Notes: generated by a model from the letters alone, not told the origin. Counted from the stretch's first letter, positions 33,966-45,885 are shown. The stretch is 64,000 nt of DNA from Larix kaempferi (GCA_027924585.1 BSBM01000186.1:6882001-6946000); one strand, 5' to 3'. Translations and numbers: made by a program.

Positions 33966-36100
33966 GGATTACGTGTCCTTGAACTTATATCCATTACTAT
34001 GCATGCTTATTAGTATCATCATTTTGTTATCCTCGAGGTCTCATACATAATCACACATTCATTAGTATAATATTAATACTATCAAAACGCAATAATCTTA
34101 AACATGTATAGTCATGATCATTTCAAACACAGATAATAAACATTAGTATTCAAGTTTTCAGGGAAGTCTTCTTTTACTCATGCATATTCTTATTTGATCA
34201 TAGGACTCTTCTAGTTAGTTAAATCATCAATCAAGATAAGAGACATAAAATGCATAAACCCTTGATTACTTACATTTCTAACTTTATGAATAAACAAAAC
34301 CAATCATACCAAGTATACTTATATAAGGGATCCTAACACAAGGTAGGATTCTAACTTGATATAGGAAAAACATACCTGGATTGGTATGTTAGCTAGTTAT
34401 GTCTAACATACCCACATGATGTCTTCTTGTTCTCTTCAATGACTTGTGCTAGTAACCTGCATATCTCATAGGTTAACCATTATAGAACCAAGTTATACAT
34501 ACCTCCCAAATAGATCTTCTAAGTGATCGATGACAATGGATGAATCTTTGTCCTCATGTCATCATGATCATATGTTCTTGAACTAGAACATGATTTGTCT
34601 TTCTTGGTGTACCTTTCATGTTAGCGGACAACATAAACCTCATCCAAAACCATAATGCATTAGTACAATCATAAGTGTCAACACCCTAATCAATGAATAT
34701 CTTCTATCATGCATTCATAATTTTATTAAGGTGATACGACAAGTCTAAATTTAATCAACATTGTACTAACCGTAATAACATGAAGACAAACATACCGTAA
34801 AATTAAAAAATATCAAAACATACCTGGATCTGTCATACCTGTCGAGATTGATTGTAATGTTCTTATGTAAGGCCTTAGCCTCATCTCCCTCTGAAACATG
34901 AACTTCTTCACTTATGCAGGTGACAAATCCATTATCTTCTAGGATTAACCCAATCCACTTGATTTGCAGGAACTGGATCTGGAGCTAGATTAGGGTTTGT
35001 CAGAGAAACCCTAAAAATTCAAACTTTAGAAAGGATAGAAACATGCACCTTGATGAACTGATCAAGCTGGTATACTCATAATTTGAAAACTGCAAAGTTT
35101 CACCCCTCAAATTTGCCTTTGAAACTTCCAGATTCACTAGACATGACCCCAAACTAGGGTTTGATAAAGCCCACCCTTCTGCCCAATCAAAAGGTTCGAT
35201 CCAAGGCTCTAAGCTTCTATTTTTCTGAGGAGCTTCCAGCCATGGTCACAGATTTCAAAAGTTTCCATTTTTGTAGAAGCCCTAATTTTCCACTTTTCCG
35301 ATCAAAGTCCTAAACTAGGGTCTGATCAAGCTCAGCCTTCTGCCAACCAAAAAATTTTGATCTTAATCTCCAAATTTCTATTTTGATGAGTATCCTTTAG
35401 TTGTAGTCTCTAGTTACAAAAATTTCAACTTTCTCCGACACCCAAAATTCCGGAAGCCATGAATGAAGGTGCTCAAAAAATAATTCTATTTTGACAGAAA
35501 TATGTACCTGATTGTTTCTGGTGTAACTCCAAACTTTTCGATCCATAGGGTCTGAAATTTTTTTTTGTGATAGCCTGACTTGTCATATTTCCAACCCCAT
35601 AGGTCTAACCTCAAATGGATTCTTTGAGAGAGAGTTATGCCAAGTGTCGCAATGCGATCTGTTTATGGGATAACACAAGAGAGCAAACTTGTACGGCTTG
35701 CCACATGTCACTGGTTCTGTTTTGGCCTCTAAAAAAGTTACCTGAGAAAGTAGAGTCCATGCCCTACTTGCCACTTTTTATGAAATTTCATCTAGAGCTT
35801 CCTATCCCAGGTTATGACCTTTTTTCCAAGGTCACTTGTTTATGACTGAGATGTGGAAGAGATAAAAGCCCTATATTTTACAGATCATAAATCACAAAGT
35901 ACAACAAATTAGAGGTTTTCCTTAGGACACAAGGTACATGAGGATCTTAGTTTCTCCCTATACGATCTTCAAACACTGAAACCTCACGAAAATTTATTTA
36001 TAGAGAAAGTGCTATGATGACTGGTTTTTGCTATATTAATCCCTAGCTTCGCAATTGCAACAAGTGTCATACATGCCATACCATGCCTTCTTTCAGGCTA
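33966..36100 (-). other. Copia-2 untranslated leader or replaced gag region
   Basis: About 2.1 kb between the primer site and the integrase scrap. It holds no recognisable gag. Part near 34960-35600 looks like plant copia leader sequence, with repeated CTAGGGTTT and AACCCTAA-type words. Short reading frames here are not supported. Confidence 0.45.
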
Positions 36101-36112
36101 GCTCTGATACCA
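36101..36112 (-). promoter_or_regulatory. Copia-2 primer-binding site (tRNA-iMet)
   Basis: TGGTATCAGAGC on -, adjacent to the 5' LTR start at 36113. It is the standard plant copia primer site complementary to the 3' end of initiator-Met tRNA, which primes minus-strand synthesis. Confidence 0.95.
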
Positions 36113-36741
36113 TGTTAGTTTCTTAGAATTTACTTCAATATGATCTAGGATCTTAAATGAGAGAACAACATGTACAACATATCTACAGCATATCAATCAT
36201 GAACACAATAATGCAAGCACACAATAGACACAGAGTTTACTTGGGGAAAACCATAAAGGTGAAAAACCCCAATAACTTCCTCAGAGATAGATACAGCAAT
36301 GATACAACCCAAGCATAAGAGATAGACATCTCCTACAAGCAGCTTCTCCTCCTCCACAAGTGTTCCACTCTCCCAAGAGTGTGAGTAGAATGATCAAATA
36401 GAGTGCCTCCCGCACTCTATTTATACTTGACTTGACTTGCCTAATAACCTTTACTAGGTTGGCCTTAACTTAGCCACATAACATAATGCTGCCTAGGCCG
36501 ACCCCCAATAGGGTGGTCTAATAACCCTTTGACCCACATGGCCAACCCCCAATAGGGTGGTATAATAACCCTTTGACCCACATGAATGATACAGGGCCGA
36601 CCCCAACAAGGTGGTCTAATAACCCATCAAGTATAAGTTACGACACTTACAATATAAATGATGACACTTCCGTATAGAGAAATAATAACATCTCTATAGG
36701 AATACAAATACTTCCGTATAGAGGACAAATACCATCTCTAT
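36113..36741 (-). repeat. Copia-2 5' LTR (truncated)
   Basis: Ends TGTTAG... on + next to the primer site. It carries a TATAAATAG promoter box on - at about 36417-36425. Relative to 29771-30415 it lacks about the last 55 bp at 36741 and has a tandem duplication of about 52 bp near 36497-36590 (ACCCCCAATAGGGTGG). The missing bases would be the LTR 5' end, so promoter U3 sequence is partly lost. Confidence 0.9.
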
Positions 36742-37357
36742 TAGTGTGAGTAGCCAAAGCTTGGTCATACTCCTTGAGAAGGGCTTCTCTATTGGCTACC
36801 CTAGCTTCTTCCTAAATGCAATCCTCCCATACCACATCAAACTTCATACTTTCTTTCCTGGCACACATAGTTTGGGTGAATGACTCCCAACGTTTAGTGA
36901 GACCATTTAGAGTAGTCATGACTAGTTCATCTTCATCAAGGGTATCACCAATGGCATCTAGTTGTTCCTTGAACTGGGAAACCCTTGAGAAATAATCTTG
37001 AATAGATTCTCCTTTATTCATCTTGGTGCTCTTCAATTGAGCTCTCAGATTCATCTTCCTATTGATGTTCTTTCCCTCATACATTCTGGAAAGGGCATCA
37101 TACATTTCCTTTATGGTCTTCTTGGATGCCACTTGGGGAATCTAGTGGTCTTTGATAGAATTAGAAATGATTCTCTTTTCCCTAATTAGGTCCTTCCTAT
37201 ACTTCTCTTTGTATTCATCTTCTTTAGGTTCTGCAACCTCATCTTTAATATATTGGACAAGATCATTCTCTTCAAGAATGAGACCAATTATGTATCTCCA
37301 TGTCCAGAAATTTTATATACCCTCTAGCTTGTCTTCAAGCTTAGTGCTTGGAGCCAT
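36742..37357 (-). pseudogene. Copia-1 gag N-terminal part
   Basis: Copia gag (UBN2-type) from an ATG at 37357. The core M-Y-D-A-L-S-R-M-Y-E-G-K-N and Q-D-Y-F-S-R-V-S-Q-F-K-E-Q-L-D lies at about 37110-36930. Stops interrupt it near 37310, 37140 and 36812. It runs into the Copia-2 LTR at 36741 and resumes at 29770 with the zinc-knuckle part, so the gag gene was split by the nested element and a small deletion at the junction. Confidence 0.85.
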
Positions 37358-37784
37358 CTTATCTAGGGGTCAAAGAGATTGAAGTTTCTCAAGAGATATA
37401 ATAACACTTACCATGAGATGTGCTTGATTGATTTGAAGGTTTTGGTGTGTTCTGCTTCTGGAAACTTCAACTTTTTTGCCTTCCAGATCTGCAACAAAAT
37501 TTCTGGTTTTCTGTTGCACAGGTTCACAGCTTTTCTGGTTCACTGGTGCAGAAGTGCGCACTTTTTTTTGTTTTCTAGTCCAGAAGTCAAACTAGGGTTT
37601 GGCAAAGCTCGGGGTTATACCCAACCAAAAATCTCGATCCAAGGCTCAAAATTTTGATTTTGAGGAAGGCTATCCAGCCATGCAATCAGAATCCAAAAAT
37701 TCCAACTTGTGCAGAAACCCTAATTTTCACCGGAGGAGGAGAGAGAGATATTTTCACCTTGTGAAAGATATCCTATTCAGGCTA

Positions 37785-37796
37785 GCTCTGATACCA
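37785..37796 (-). promoter_or_regulatory. Copia-1 primer-binding site (tRNA-iMet)
   Basis: TGGTATCAGAGC on -, immediately inside the 5' LTR boundary at 37797. Same primer as Copia-2, consistent with their relatedness. Confidence 0.95.
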
Positions 37797-38296
37797 TGTT
37801 AAGTTTATACTAATTTGACTAGCAAGATCACTGAAAGAAACACAATCACAAGATAGACAAACATTTACCCTGGGAAACCCTCATGGGGTAGAAAACCCAA
37901 CAAAGCTTTCCTCAAAATAGATGATCAACCAAATACAAGATGTAGAAACCAAACAAGAGCTCCTCCTCCTCCTATGCACACCTCTCTCTCACTTGTGCGC
38001 TACCCCTAAGTGAGTGAATGAATGAGATAAGTGAGGAACATCCTCCTCTACTTATACTCATCTCCCGAATGACCTTTTACCCTAATGGGGCCGACCTCTC
38101 CCAGGAGAGTGTAATAACCCCCAAATAATAAACTTAGGGCCGACCTCACATGGGAGATCTAATAACCCTAGTTACCACATTCTCTCGGAGGAATAACCAT
38201 CTCTGGATATACAATAAGGTCACCACAGAGGAATGTACCATCCCCAAAATAATAAAATACAAATATAATATTCTTGGAAGTTACAATATTTCAACA
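37797..38296 (-). repeat. Copia-1 5' LTR
   Basis: 500 bp, the partner of 24295-24794. A TATAAG box on - lies at 38051-38056 and would serve as the promoter. It is followed outside by the TTAAC duplication at 38297-38301. Confidence 0.95.
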
Positions 38297-38301
38297 TTAA
38301 C

Positions 38302-39099
38302 AAGCGTGAACGTGACAAGCTCGCTTGGAAATATTTTCATATTTCGAAAGCATGAAAAGAGCTTAAAGATAGACTCCGGGGGAGTACTTTTCCGTAGGAT
38401 TTTAACGAGCCTGGAAAAGTGATAAACCGTAAATCGATAACTTATTCTCATGGTTTTAAGAGCACGAGAAAGAATAAAGAGTAAGCTCATCATCATTAAA
38501 TAATTACAATCTAACGGATAAAAAATAACAACAAAAATACACAAAGGGTGTTCGTACCTGAGATGACCGTTCCAATGTGAGAATGGCACAAAACGAATAA
38601 TTAAAAATTCCTACACACTTGAAAGCTAAGTCAAATAGTCAACTGGGTGTTCAAAAAATGATCCAAACTATAGCAAATGACCTAAAAGAATCAAATATTT
38701 GAAAAACAATATTCCACTTGTTTATAAATAGAAAAAATCGGCCAAATATAGTTACCATTGTTCATTTTCCAACTTGGGGAGAAGAAGTGTCAATTGGAGC
38801 CAAAAGTTCACTCGTCGATTCTGGGAGCTACAATCAACCATTTCACCAGCTGTTTGGAGCAGGTAACCCTAAACGTCATCCAATACATTTCTAGTGGTTT
38901 ACAATTTTGAATTTAGTTCATTTTTGGGGTTTTTAGCTTGGTTTGTGAAAGGGCTATTACGTCCTCAGGTCGTCCCAGGTTGCCTTTACGGGAACTGCAG
39001 CGAACCCAGGTCATCGCAAATCCTGCAAAGGTGGGTTGTGACGATGTCGCGCTATCATAATTGACGGGGTGTGACGGCAGAAACGTCCAACCCAACCAT
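38302..39099 (+). promoter_or_regulatory. Upstream region of the plant-mobile-domain gene, with TATA box
   Basis: Noncoding on both strands. TATAAATAG lies at about 38723-38731 on +, a clean plant TATA box, followed by an untranslated stretch before the coding remnant. This suggests the + strand gene had its own promoter rather than relying on the - strand element. Copia-1 inserted just upstream, at 38297. Confidence 0.5.
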
Positions 39100-40443
39100 C
39101 AAACCTATCCCAAAAGATGAACTTTCACTGGTTGAAGTGAGTGCTAATGATGTTAAAATGCTCCTTATGGCAGTTTAGTAGCATCCAACATGGTCTTAGA
39201 GTGGTGTGAATGAGAACATGAGGTAGATGACATACAAGCTGCAAACGATCCACAATGTGTAACGGCACTGAGGAACTGTGGTCTTCTAAAGTTCTTCCAG
39301 ATCCAGGGCATGAGGGCCCAAATCCCCCTACTGACGCATATGCTTATATGTTGGGATGTGGCTCAACAGTATTTTATGATCGGTGAGCATGTACTTACCA
39401 TAGATGTCGAGGACATCTACTTTTTGACTGGATTGTCCTGGAGGGGGGACAATGTGACTCTTACTGGATCACGGGGAAGTGATCGGACCATGGATGAGAT
39501 GATCCTACAGCATTGTACTCCTCATACCCATGCTTCTAGTGGGAATATTCCCATTAAAGAGGTACGAGATCGTCCACTGCATGCCATTCATTTTACCATT
39601 GTGAGGATAGCAGGGAGCCAAGCGGCTCACCTAGCTACTAGGTCCCAAATTCTATATGCAGAGGACTATATGTCTCCAAGATCTTCAACTGGTGCGAGGG
39701 ACTCCTTGCTAACATCCAAGCTCAGCTGACCAAGTGTCGGTGAGGGGAGCTCAAGCAGTTCAAACACGGGCCGATAGTTATCTCGTTTCGATTGGAGCCG
39801 GTTCCCCTCTTGTGTCCGTAGGTACCATTGGATGACAGGGATCCTAAGTATCCTCACATGGCTAGATGGATAGAGGTGATGGCCCGAAATGGTGGGGGGG
39901 CCATCATTGAACATGGTACTGAGTTATTCACTTGTATATAGGGCTAGTTGCTCATGGTATATGATTAACCATACAATGGTATGGATTACAGGGATGACCC
40001 AGACTTGGCACTGCCCGAGGGAGCAGCATGGGGAGATATAGGTAAGAACAAATAACCCTTGTACTATTTAGTTTTGTGCATTTATGATTTTTTTTTTTAT
40101 AGTTCTGACAAGTTAATAACATGTGTGTGCATATTTGGGCCCCGTGCGACCGGTAGGAGTTTCTCTTCTTGCGAGGAGAGGAGAGGGAGCATCCATGCCC
40201 CGAACTCCTCATGCTGCCATCATGGAGATGGAGGATGTTTACGAGAACTTAAGCAGGTTGAAGTCAGTTGTTCGTGAGCTGGCAGTGGATGATTTACCAT
40301 GGCCCATGAAGAGGCATGTGGTTGGGGTGTCTGTGCGCTTCAACGCGTTGCTCCATAGGGTGGTGAGGGCAGTGGACTGCTTCCAAGTTCAGCAGGAGAG
40401 AGCTGCTAGATCTAGGGGTGCACGGGCTAGGCGTCAGGCCTGA
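39100..40443 (+). pseudogene. Plant-mobile-domain (aminotransferase-like) gene, decayed
   Basis: Resembles the plant mobile domain found in transposons and in host MAIN-like proteins. The domain core is in exon 1: C-G-L-L-K-F-F near 39280, then V-E-D-I-Y-F-L-T-G-L-S at about 39400-39440, continuing past a frameshift at about 39690 in another frame to W-G-D-I-G at about 40041. GTAAGA follows at 40042. An acceptor near 40155 (CCGGTAG|GAG) restores the frame in phase 1 and leads into a Leu/Arg-rich C-terminus ending ...R-R-Q-A and TGA at 40441-40443. A few stops interrupt the N-terminal part (for example near 39055 and 39210). The domain call is from recognised motifs, without an alignment. Its 3' end faces gypsy-3 pol. 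Confidence 0.65.
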
Positions 40444-40708
40444 TGTTGTTACTATGTATGTGCTGAGGGATTAGAAGCCTTAGATTTTGTACTAATGAAA
40501 GCTATGAGGCTTCAAATTTTGTAGAGACTCACTAAAAGCCATCGTGCTTCAGATTTTGTACTAGCACTACTTTTTATGATTTATATATATACAGACATTT
40601 CCGGTGGTTTTATACATTATGTGTTTTAAATGGATGAATGATGTGATCTTTTTTATATGCTTGCTTATATACAATGGATGATTTACATGTTATGAATGCT
40701 TTGAATTA
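40444..40708. other. Convergent spacer between mobile-domain gene and gypsy-3
   Basis: About 265 bp between two reading directions that converge. It has a repeated AAAGC-x-AT-x-x-GCTTCA-x-ATTTTGTA motif at about 40495-40565 and a short TA run. It probably holds the 3' ends of both transcripts. Confidence 0.4.
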
Positions 40709-41119
40709 TGTGTGTGCGATGTACCAATCCAAAATGAAGTTGGCCATCGAATCAACAACTGTGTTCATGTCTCATGGAATGTGCAGGTATTGAATAGATT
40801 CAAAGGACCTTCCTAGGAGATGGACTCATCTGAAGAGACGGAGTAGAGTGGGATCACGGATAGTGTAGATCCGATTGAGATGGGAAACCACTAGTTATGA
40901 ATCCAAATGGATGACAATGTGGTTCATACCCAAGAAAAGAGCATCATTTAGGATTCCAATCACCGCTTGATACTCTACGGCATTGTTGGTTGTGAATCCA
41001 AGACAATTTCCTCCTGAGCTAATGAAATCTCCTGTTGGGGAATAGAGTACCGAGGCTGCCAAAGAAAGGTTACGGGTATGTCGACTGGTGTTGTCCATGA
41101 ATCTGTACCAAGTTGCCAT
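40709..41119 (-). pseudogene. Additional RNase H domain downstream of gypsy-3 integrase
   Basis: A ribonuclease H fold of the plant RVT_3/archaeal-like type. It shows D-N-T-S near the start, then N-N-A-V-E-Y-Q-A (catalytic Glu) and I-H-L-D-S (Asp), then a tail to about 40709 with S-M-A-N. Stops occur near 40893, 40838 and 40768. It is separate from the RNase H that belongs to gypsy-3 RT, and lies after integrase. The segment opens with ATG at 41119, directly preceded on - by a T-rich stretch ending GTGTGTAG, which looks like a splice acceptor. It may have been expressed by splicing from pol. Confidence 0.75.
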
Positions 41120-41279
41120 CTACACACGCAAAAAAAACATGGGATAAGAAGCAAAAACAAGATCTAGACACACTAGAATAAATGCGTCACACCACAGAAA
41201 AAACACACACACCATGTACAGTATATACAAAATGACTACGCATGAAAACTTCAGGCATAGTACGTCTTCAGGTAAATCC

Positions 41280-44200
41280 CGTTGCGGGGCTCACCTAAAG
41301 ATATTCTGTCGTAATCCTTGAGCTCGTAGGCTCCCTTTATTAAAACATGTTTAACAATGTAAGGTCTGTGCCACATGGACTCGAGCTTTCTTTCCCCTGG
41401 CTATCGTGTTTTTGGTCATATGTAAGGACCAAATCACCCTCGTTAAAGATACGTGGTTCTACTGACTTGTCGTACTGTGCTTTGATGTGTTTCTTGTGTG
41501 CCTCATTGGCAAGAGCAGCATCTCGATGAGACTCATCAAGCTTCTCTAGGTAAAGGAATAGTTCTTCCTCGGCAGTAGTGTTAGGAAGAAGTTCAATGGC
41601 AAGTTGGAGGGACAAAATCTCGCACTCAATCGGTAGGAAAACCTCCAATCCACACACTATTTGGAAGGGAGTAAATCTTATGGCGGTCTTAACTGAAGTT
41701 CGGTAGGACCGTAATGCTGAAAAGAGCATATTATGCCAGTTGGACTTGTGCGTACCCACCATACGTTGGACCATAGTTTTCAAGACCTTGTTGATGGCCT
41801 CGACATGTCCATTGGACTGTGGGTAGTAGGGTGTTGAGTTTTTGTGGAAAAAACCCAATCTATGGCTCAATTCTTCAACCATGTGGTTCTGAAAGTGAGA
41901 ACCATGGTCGGTAACTACGGACTGAGGAACTCCAAACCGCGTTATGACATGATTGAACATGAAGAGTGTGGTGATCTTACCATCGTTCATGTATGTAGGA
42001 ATTTCCTTGGCCTACTTTGTAAAGTAGTCCACAACTACGATGATGTAACTATGCCCCCCAACCGAGGTAGGCTTACAATGCATGAAGTCAATGCCCCATT
42101 TAGCGAAGCAGCCAACGGCAATAACCAGGTGTAACGGGGTGGGATGGTTGCACTTTTTGGTATGAAAATGTTGACATGGAGGATGTTTTTTTATGGCCTC
42201 GATACAATCTTTAAAGATAGACGGCCAATAATATCCTGTGTGAAGAATCTTCTGGGTTGTAGCCATCCTAGACAGATGACTGCCACAAGCCCTAGCATGA
42301 TAATCATTTAAGATGTGTTCAACCTCGTAATGAGTTAAACAACATCGAATAATAGAATCGATACCACGGCGGTACAAAGTATCGCTCATAATCAGATAAT
42401 ACTTCGAATGGTGGCGTATTCGACGATGGTCATCACGAGACAATTGAGGGCTGAAACGTTGGGTTTGAAGATATAAAGTGATATCTCCATACCACAGATC
42501 AGACATACTGATAAGAAACAATGACTCATCCGAAAAAGAGTCATTGGGCTCAGATTCTACATCGGTACGAGGAAGGTCGGAGATGAGCTTTGCAAACATA
42601 GAAGACTTTTTAGCCTTGGCCTTCTTGAAAAGAAGATCAAATTCTTGCAGTATCATGATCCAGCATGAATACTTGCCCCCAAGCACCTGACGAGTCAGAA
42701 TGTGATACATGGGGTTCGAATCGGCGATGATGGTGGTGGTGCAGAGCAAAATGTAATGTTAGAACTTCTGCACAATGATAACTACCGCGAGTGCAAGCTT
42801 CTCAACATGTGAATATCAAGTTTCAGTGTGAATATGACCTTTACTGGCATAGTATATCACATTTTCTTGGGCGTTCTAGTCTTCCTGCACCAAAACCATG
42901 GCGATAGTGGTGTTGAAATCAGTGAGGTATAGAATGTAATCTCGATAGTAATTCGGTAGTTGGAGCACAGGGGCATGCGTCATGGCATGTTTCAAACTAT
43001 CAAAAGATTGTTGAGCTTGGTCATCCCAAATGAATGGGATGTCCTTTTTCATCAATCTCATGTAAAACCATGTGTCTTTTACGCAAAATTATAGACAAAA
43101 TGCCTTAAATAAGTTGCTCTTCCCTATAGACTCTAAAGTTCCATAATATTAGTTGGAGGTGGAAGAGCGATGATGGATTCCTCCTTCAAGGGATCAATTT
43201 GGATCCAGTCTTTTGAGACAATAAATCCTAAGAGGCATCGAGACTCAACACTAAAAATACACTTCTGAGGATTTAGATGGATATTGTACCATTTGCACAT
43301 GAGGAAAATAGCCGTCAGATGATCTATGTGGAACTCATGCTGCTTTGAGTGGGCAGGAAGGTCATCCAGGTAAGGTTCCACAAAGTCCTTCACATCATGG
43401 AAGGCATACGACATGGCCCACTGGAATGTGGCACCAACATTTTTAAGACCAAACAAAAGTTTACAATACGCAAACGTTCCCCAAGGGCAGATGAATGCAT
43501 TCTTATGTTGGTCGGCGGGGTGGATATCAATCTGGTTTTATACAGAAAATCCTTCCATAAATGAAAAGATGACACTTCTAACACAATTGTCAATGATCTA
43601 GTCAATAAAGGGAGTCAGGTAGTTGTCTTTAGGACAAGCTTTGTTGAGATCCCGATAATCGACACAGACACGAATGGTACCCTACTTTTTAGCAACAGGG
43701 ACAACGTTTGAGGCCCATTCTGTCAATGGGACATGGTATATAAAGTTGTCCTGTAAGAGTTTGTTGATTATTGCCTTGATCACTGTAGTCTTTCGAGGGT
43801 GTACCGATCGCAACTTTTGGCGGTCAGGTTTGACATCAAGATATCTTTTGATTTCATGTAGATCGGTCTATCCCAGGCATCTCTTCATAGGTCTAAGCGA
43901 ACACGTCTTGAAATCGCTTGAATAAGGCTGTGTAAGCAATGACTTCATCAAGGGAACACTTCTGGCCTAACTGAATGTGTTGCACTACACTACGAGTAAC
44001 CAAAATGTCTATCAAAGTGGTAGGCTCAATGTTGGTGAGGTTGCCTTTGGAGACCGTTTGACACATGAGTATCGAGGACTGAGAGCCAGATTAGAAATCC
44101 GGTGTGAAGATGGTGCTAATGCTATTCTCCACAGTGTCCAAAAAGGGAAGGAAAGATGAATAATGATGGAGGTCTTCTCATGGAGGATCATCCGCACTCA

Positions 44201-44975
44201 TGATTTCCATAATGGACTCGTCAGAATGAAAAGTTTGTAGTAGGGGGTCAGATGATGTCCTCTATGGAGAAAAAGAAGTGGAGGACATAGCCAAGTGGTC
44301 CTCAAGTGCTGACTGGATAACCTTGTACATGATTTTAGCAGGTGACATAGGCATGTTGTCTCCAATCAAGTGTGTGGTGGCTTCATCAAGTATAAGTGAT
44401 GAATTAGTGGAGTTGGGGATAGATGATATCTGTGAGGAGATCATGTTCACCGTGGAAACATGACTTGGGGGATCCAAAGTAGGAAAGACGCCCATAAGGG
44501 ATGAGTCCTTAATGAGGCCGACCCCCATGCTCTCATACTTTTGCGAAGATTGTCCAATTGATGAAACTTTATCGCCTGGGTGAGTAGCGGTGTCAGGTGT
44601 GCAGAAATCCAGTTGGTCGATTGTGATAATTCATCCTTGATGGGGGATTTGTACTATGTAGAAGACAGATGATGTGACCACAGTGATGGCGTAAAACAAA
44701 TTACGACCAAGCAGAATGTTGTAATCCAAGAGGGCAGTGACCACTTCCACATTAATGGTTGTGGTCTTGCCCCCCAACTCGACTTCTAAAGCTTGTAACA
44801 ACCCATGAGGTTGAAAGCCACGTCCGTTGAAGGCTCTCAAACTGGTAGGAGAATGGTTCAACTCGGGATAGCCAATGGCTCTCCAACATGAGATTGACAT
44901 GACTGACGTAGAGGCATTGTTATAGGTCAAACCTGCACTTCTCCATTCGTGATCACATTGCTTTGTTGATGACAC
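41280..44975 (-). pseudogene. Gypsy-3 pol: protease, RT, RNase H, integrase
   Basis: Ty3/gypsy pol on -. Order: protease-like segment (44975-44631, ending G-R-N-L-F-Y-A), a linker with stops, RT (about 43990-43130) with Y-L-D-D at 43372-43361, RNase H (43061-42750), an integrase zinc region with paired His and Cys (about 42440-42200), and the integrase core W-G-I-D, V-T-D-H-G, and N-G-H-V-E (42120-41790). The C-terminal part ends near 41280. Stops are scattered, including one at about 42009 where a Trp codon would be expected. No gag is found upstream; a + strand LTR begins at about 45058 and may have interrupted it. Confidence 0.85.
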
Positions 44976-45057
44976 AAAAGGACACCATGGATTGAAGAGC
45001 TAGGTTGACTTAGATGACTTAGTGGTGGTAGTACACTCTTCAGTTGAGAAATTTAAC

Positions 45058-45882
45058 TGTTTCTCCTGACTTCACCACATGTGCGCTACTCTTTCTATAG
45101 AAAACCAGCGCATAACTCAAAATATGCGCTGCTCTACTCAAGGACAACCAGCGCATACCTTTGGAAAAGTTGCAAATGCTTGTTGCAAAGCATAAAAGTT
45201 GTTCTCTGTGTGCTCCTCTTGTTGTATGAAAATCACGCACATCTTAAGATGAATTCAAAAAATATATTAAGATTACGAATTGGGATTAGTTGAAGTTGGT
45301 TCTGCAACTTCCCCAACCTCCCAATTCAACCACCTATCGAATCCAACTGCCTACCTTATCCCATAAATACAAGGAGGATCCATGAGAGAGGGACTGAGAA
45401 GAAATCCCTTAAGTGCTGCTACACTGGAGGAATTCCCAAGTCATTGTGAAGAGCAGAAGCCCAAGATCCCGTTGCAGAAGCATCTGACTGATCAGGTATA
45501 TTGTACTGATTCATGTTTCTTTGACAATAAAAAGGTGGAAATACCCTTCTTGTCCCAAATGGAATGTTTATTGGATTGTATGTTCATTTGTTTCACTATC
45601 TGATTGTAGTTGATGTTTGATTGTTTTCTATATTCATCATATTTATTACAATCAAGATACGTTGAGGAAGGTTTCCTTTGTGTTGCAGGTTCGTCATAGT
45701 GAAAGATCAAGCGAAAGACCAAGCAAAAGCTAAGACCAACCGTCGATAAAAGGTACATATTTCGATGTCTTGATCTCTTTCATTTGTAGAAACTAAATGC
45801 AATGAAACGAATGTATTTCCCTGTCACCCAGCCCAAGTTGGTAGTGTCTCTCCTCACTATAAGGTATAAATCCCGAACAACA
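45058..45882 (+). repeat. LTR of a Tat/Ogre-type gypsy (candidate)
   Basis: Defined by its 3' end: ...CCCGAACAACA at 45882, four bases before a primer site. The 5' end at TGTTTCTCC (45058) is a guess; it follows TTAAC. A TATA-like CATAAATAC lies near 45362 and TATAAATCCC near 45864. Repeated GCGCTAC and CAGCGCAT words occur at 45080-45160. No second LTR was found in the window. Confidence 0.5.
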
Positions 45883-45885
45883 GAC

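Larger units (their letters stand above)
29771..36741 (-). mobile_element. Copia-2, nested in Copia-1 gag
   Basis: Second Ty1/copia element on -. The 3' LTR is 29771-30415 and the 5' LTR 36113-36741, the latter lacking about the last 55 bp and carrying an extra 52-bp tandem copy. An initiator-Met primer site lies at 36101-36112 and a purine tract next to the 3' LTR. It splits Copia-1 gag from Copia-1 pol. Because its 5' LTR end was deleted, no target-site duplication can be read (left flank GTGAC). Copia-2 shares LTR and 3'-region motifs with Copia-1, so the two are related families. Its gag is not recognisable and its pol is heavily deleted. Confidence 0.9.
24295..38296 (-). mobile_element. 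Copia-1, complete Ty1/copia element with nested Copia-2
   Basis: Structurally complete on -. It has a 5' LTR (37797-38296), a 3' LTR (24295-24794), a 5-bp target-site duplication TTAAC on both sides (24290-24294 and 38297-38301), an initiator-Met primer site next to the 5' LTR, and a purine tract next to the 3' LTR. Both LTRs are 500 bp with TGTT...AACA ends and differ at about 23 sites by hand count (about 4.6%). Gag-pol is one reading direction broken by the insertion of Copia-2 (29771-36741). Without Copia-2 the element is about 7.0 kb. Confidence 0.95.

Noticed and set aside
37785-37796. Possible tRNA fragment
   Set aside because: Only the 12 bases of a primer site are present, next to an LTR; no tRNA fold surrounds it. 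The same is true at 36101, 45886 and 62441.
40709-44975. Integrated pararetrovirus instead of a gypsy element
   Set aside because: Integrase and the gypsy domain order are present and no movement-protein-like region was seen, so a retrotransposon is the simpler reading.
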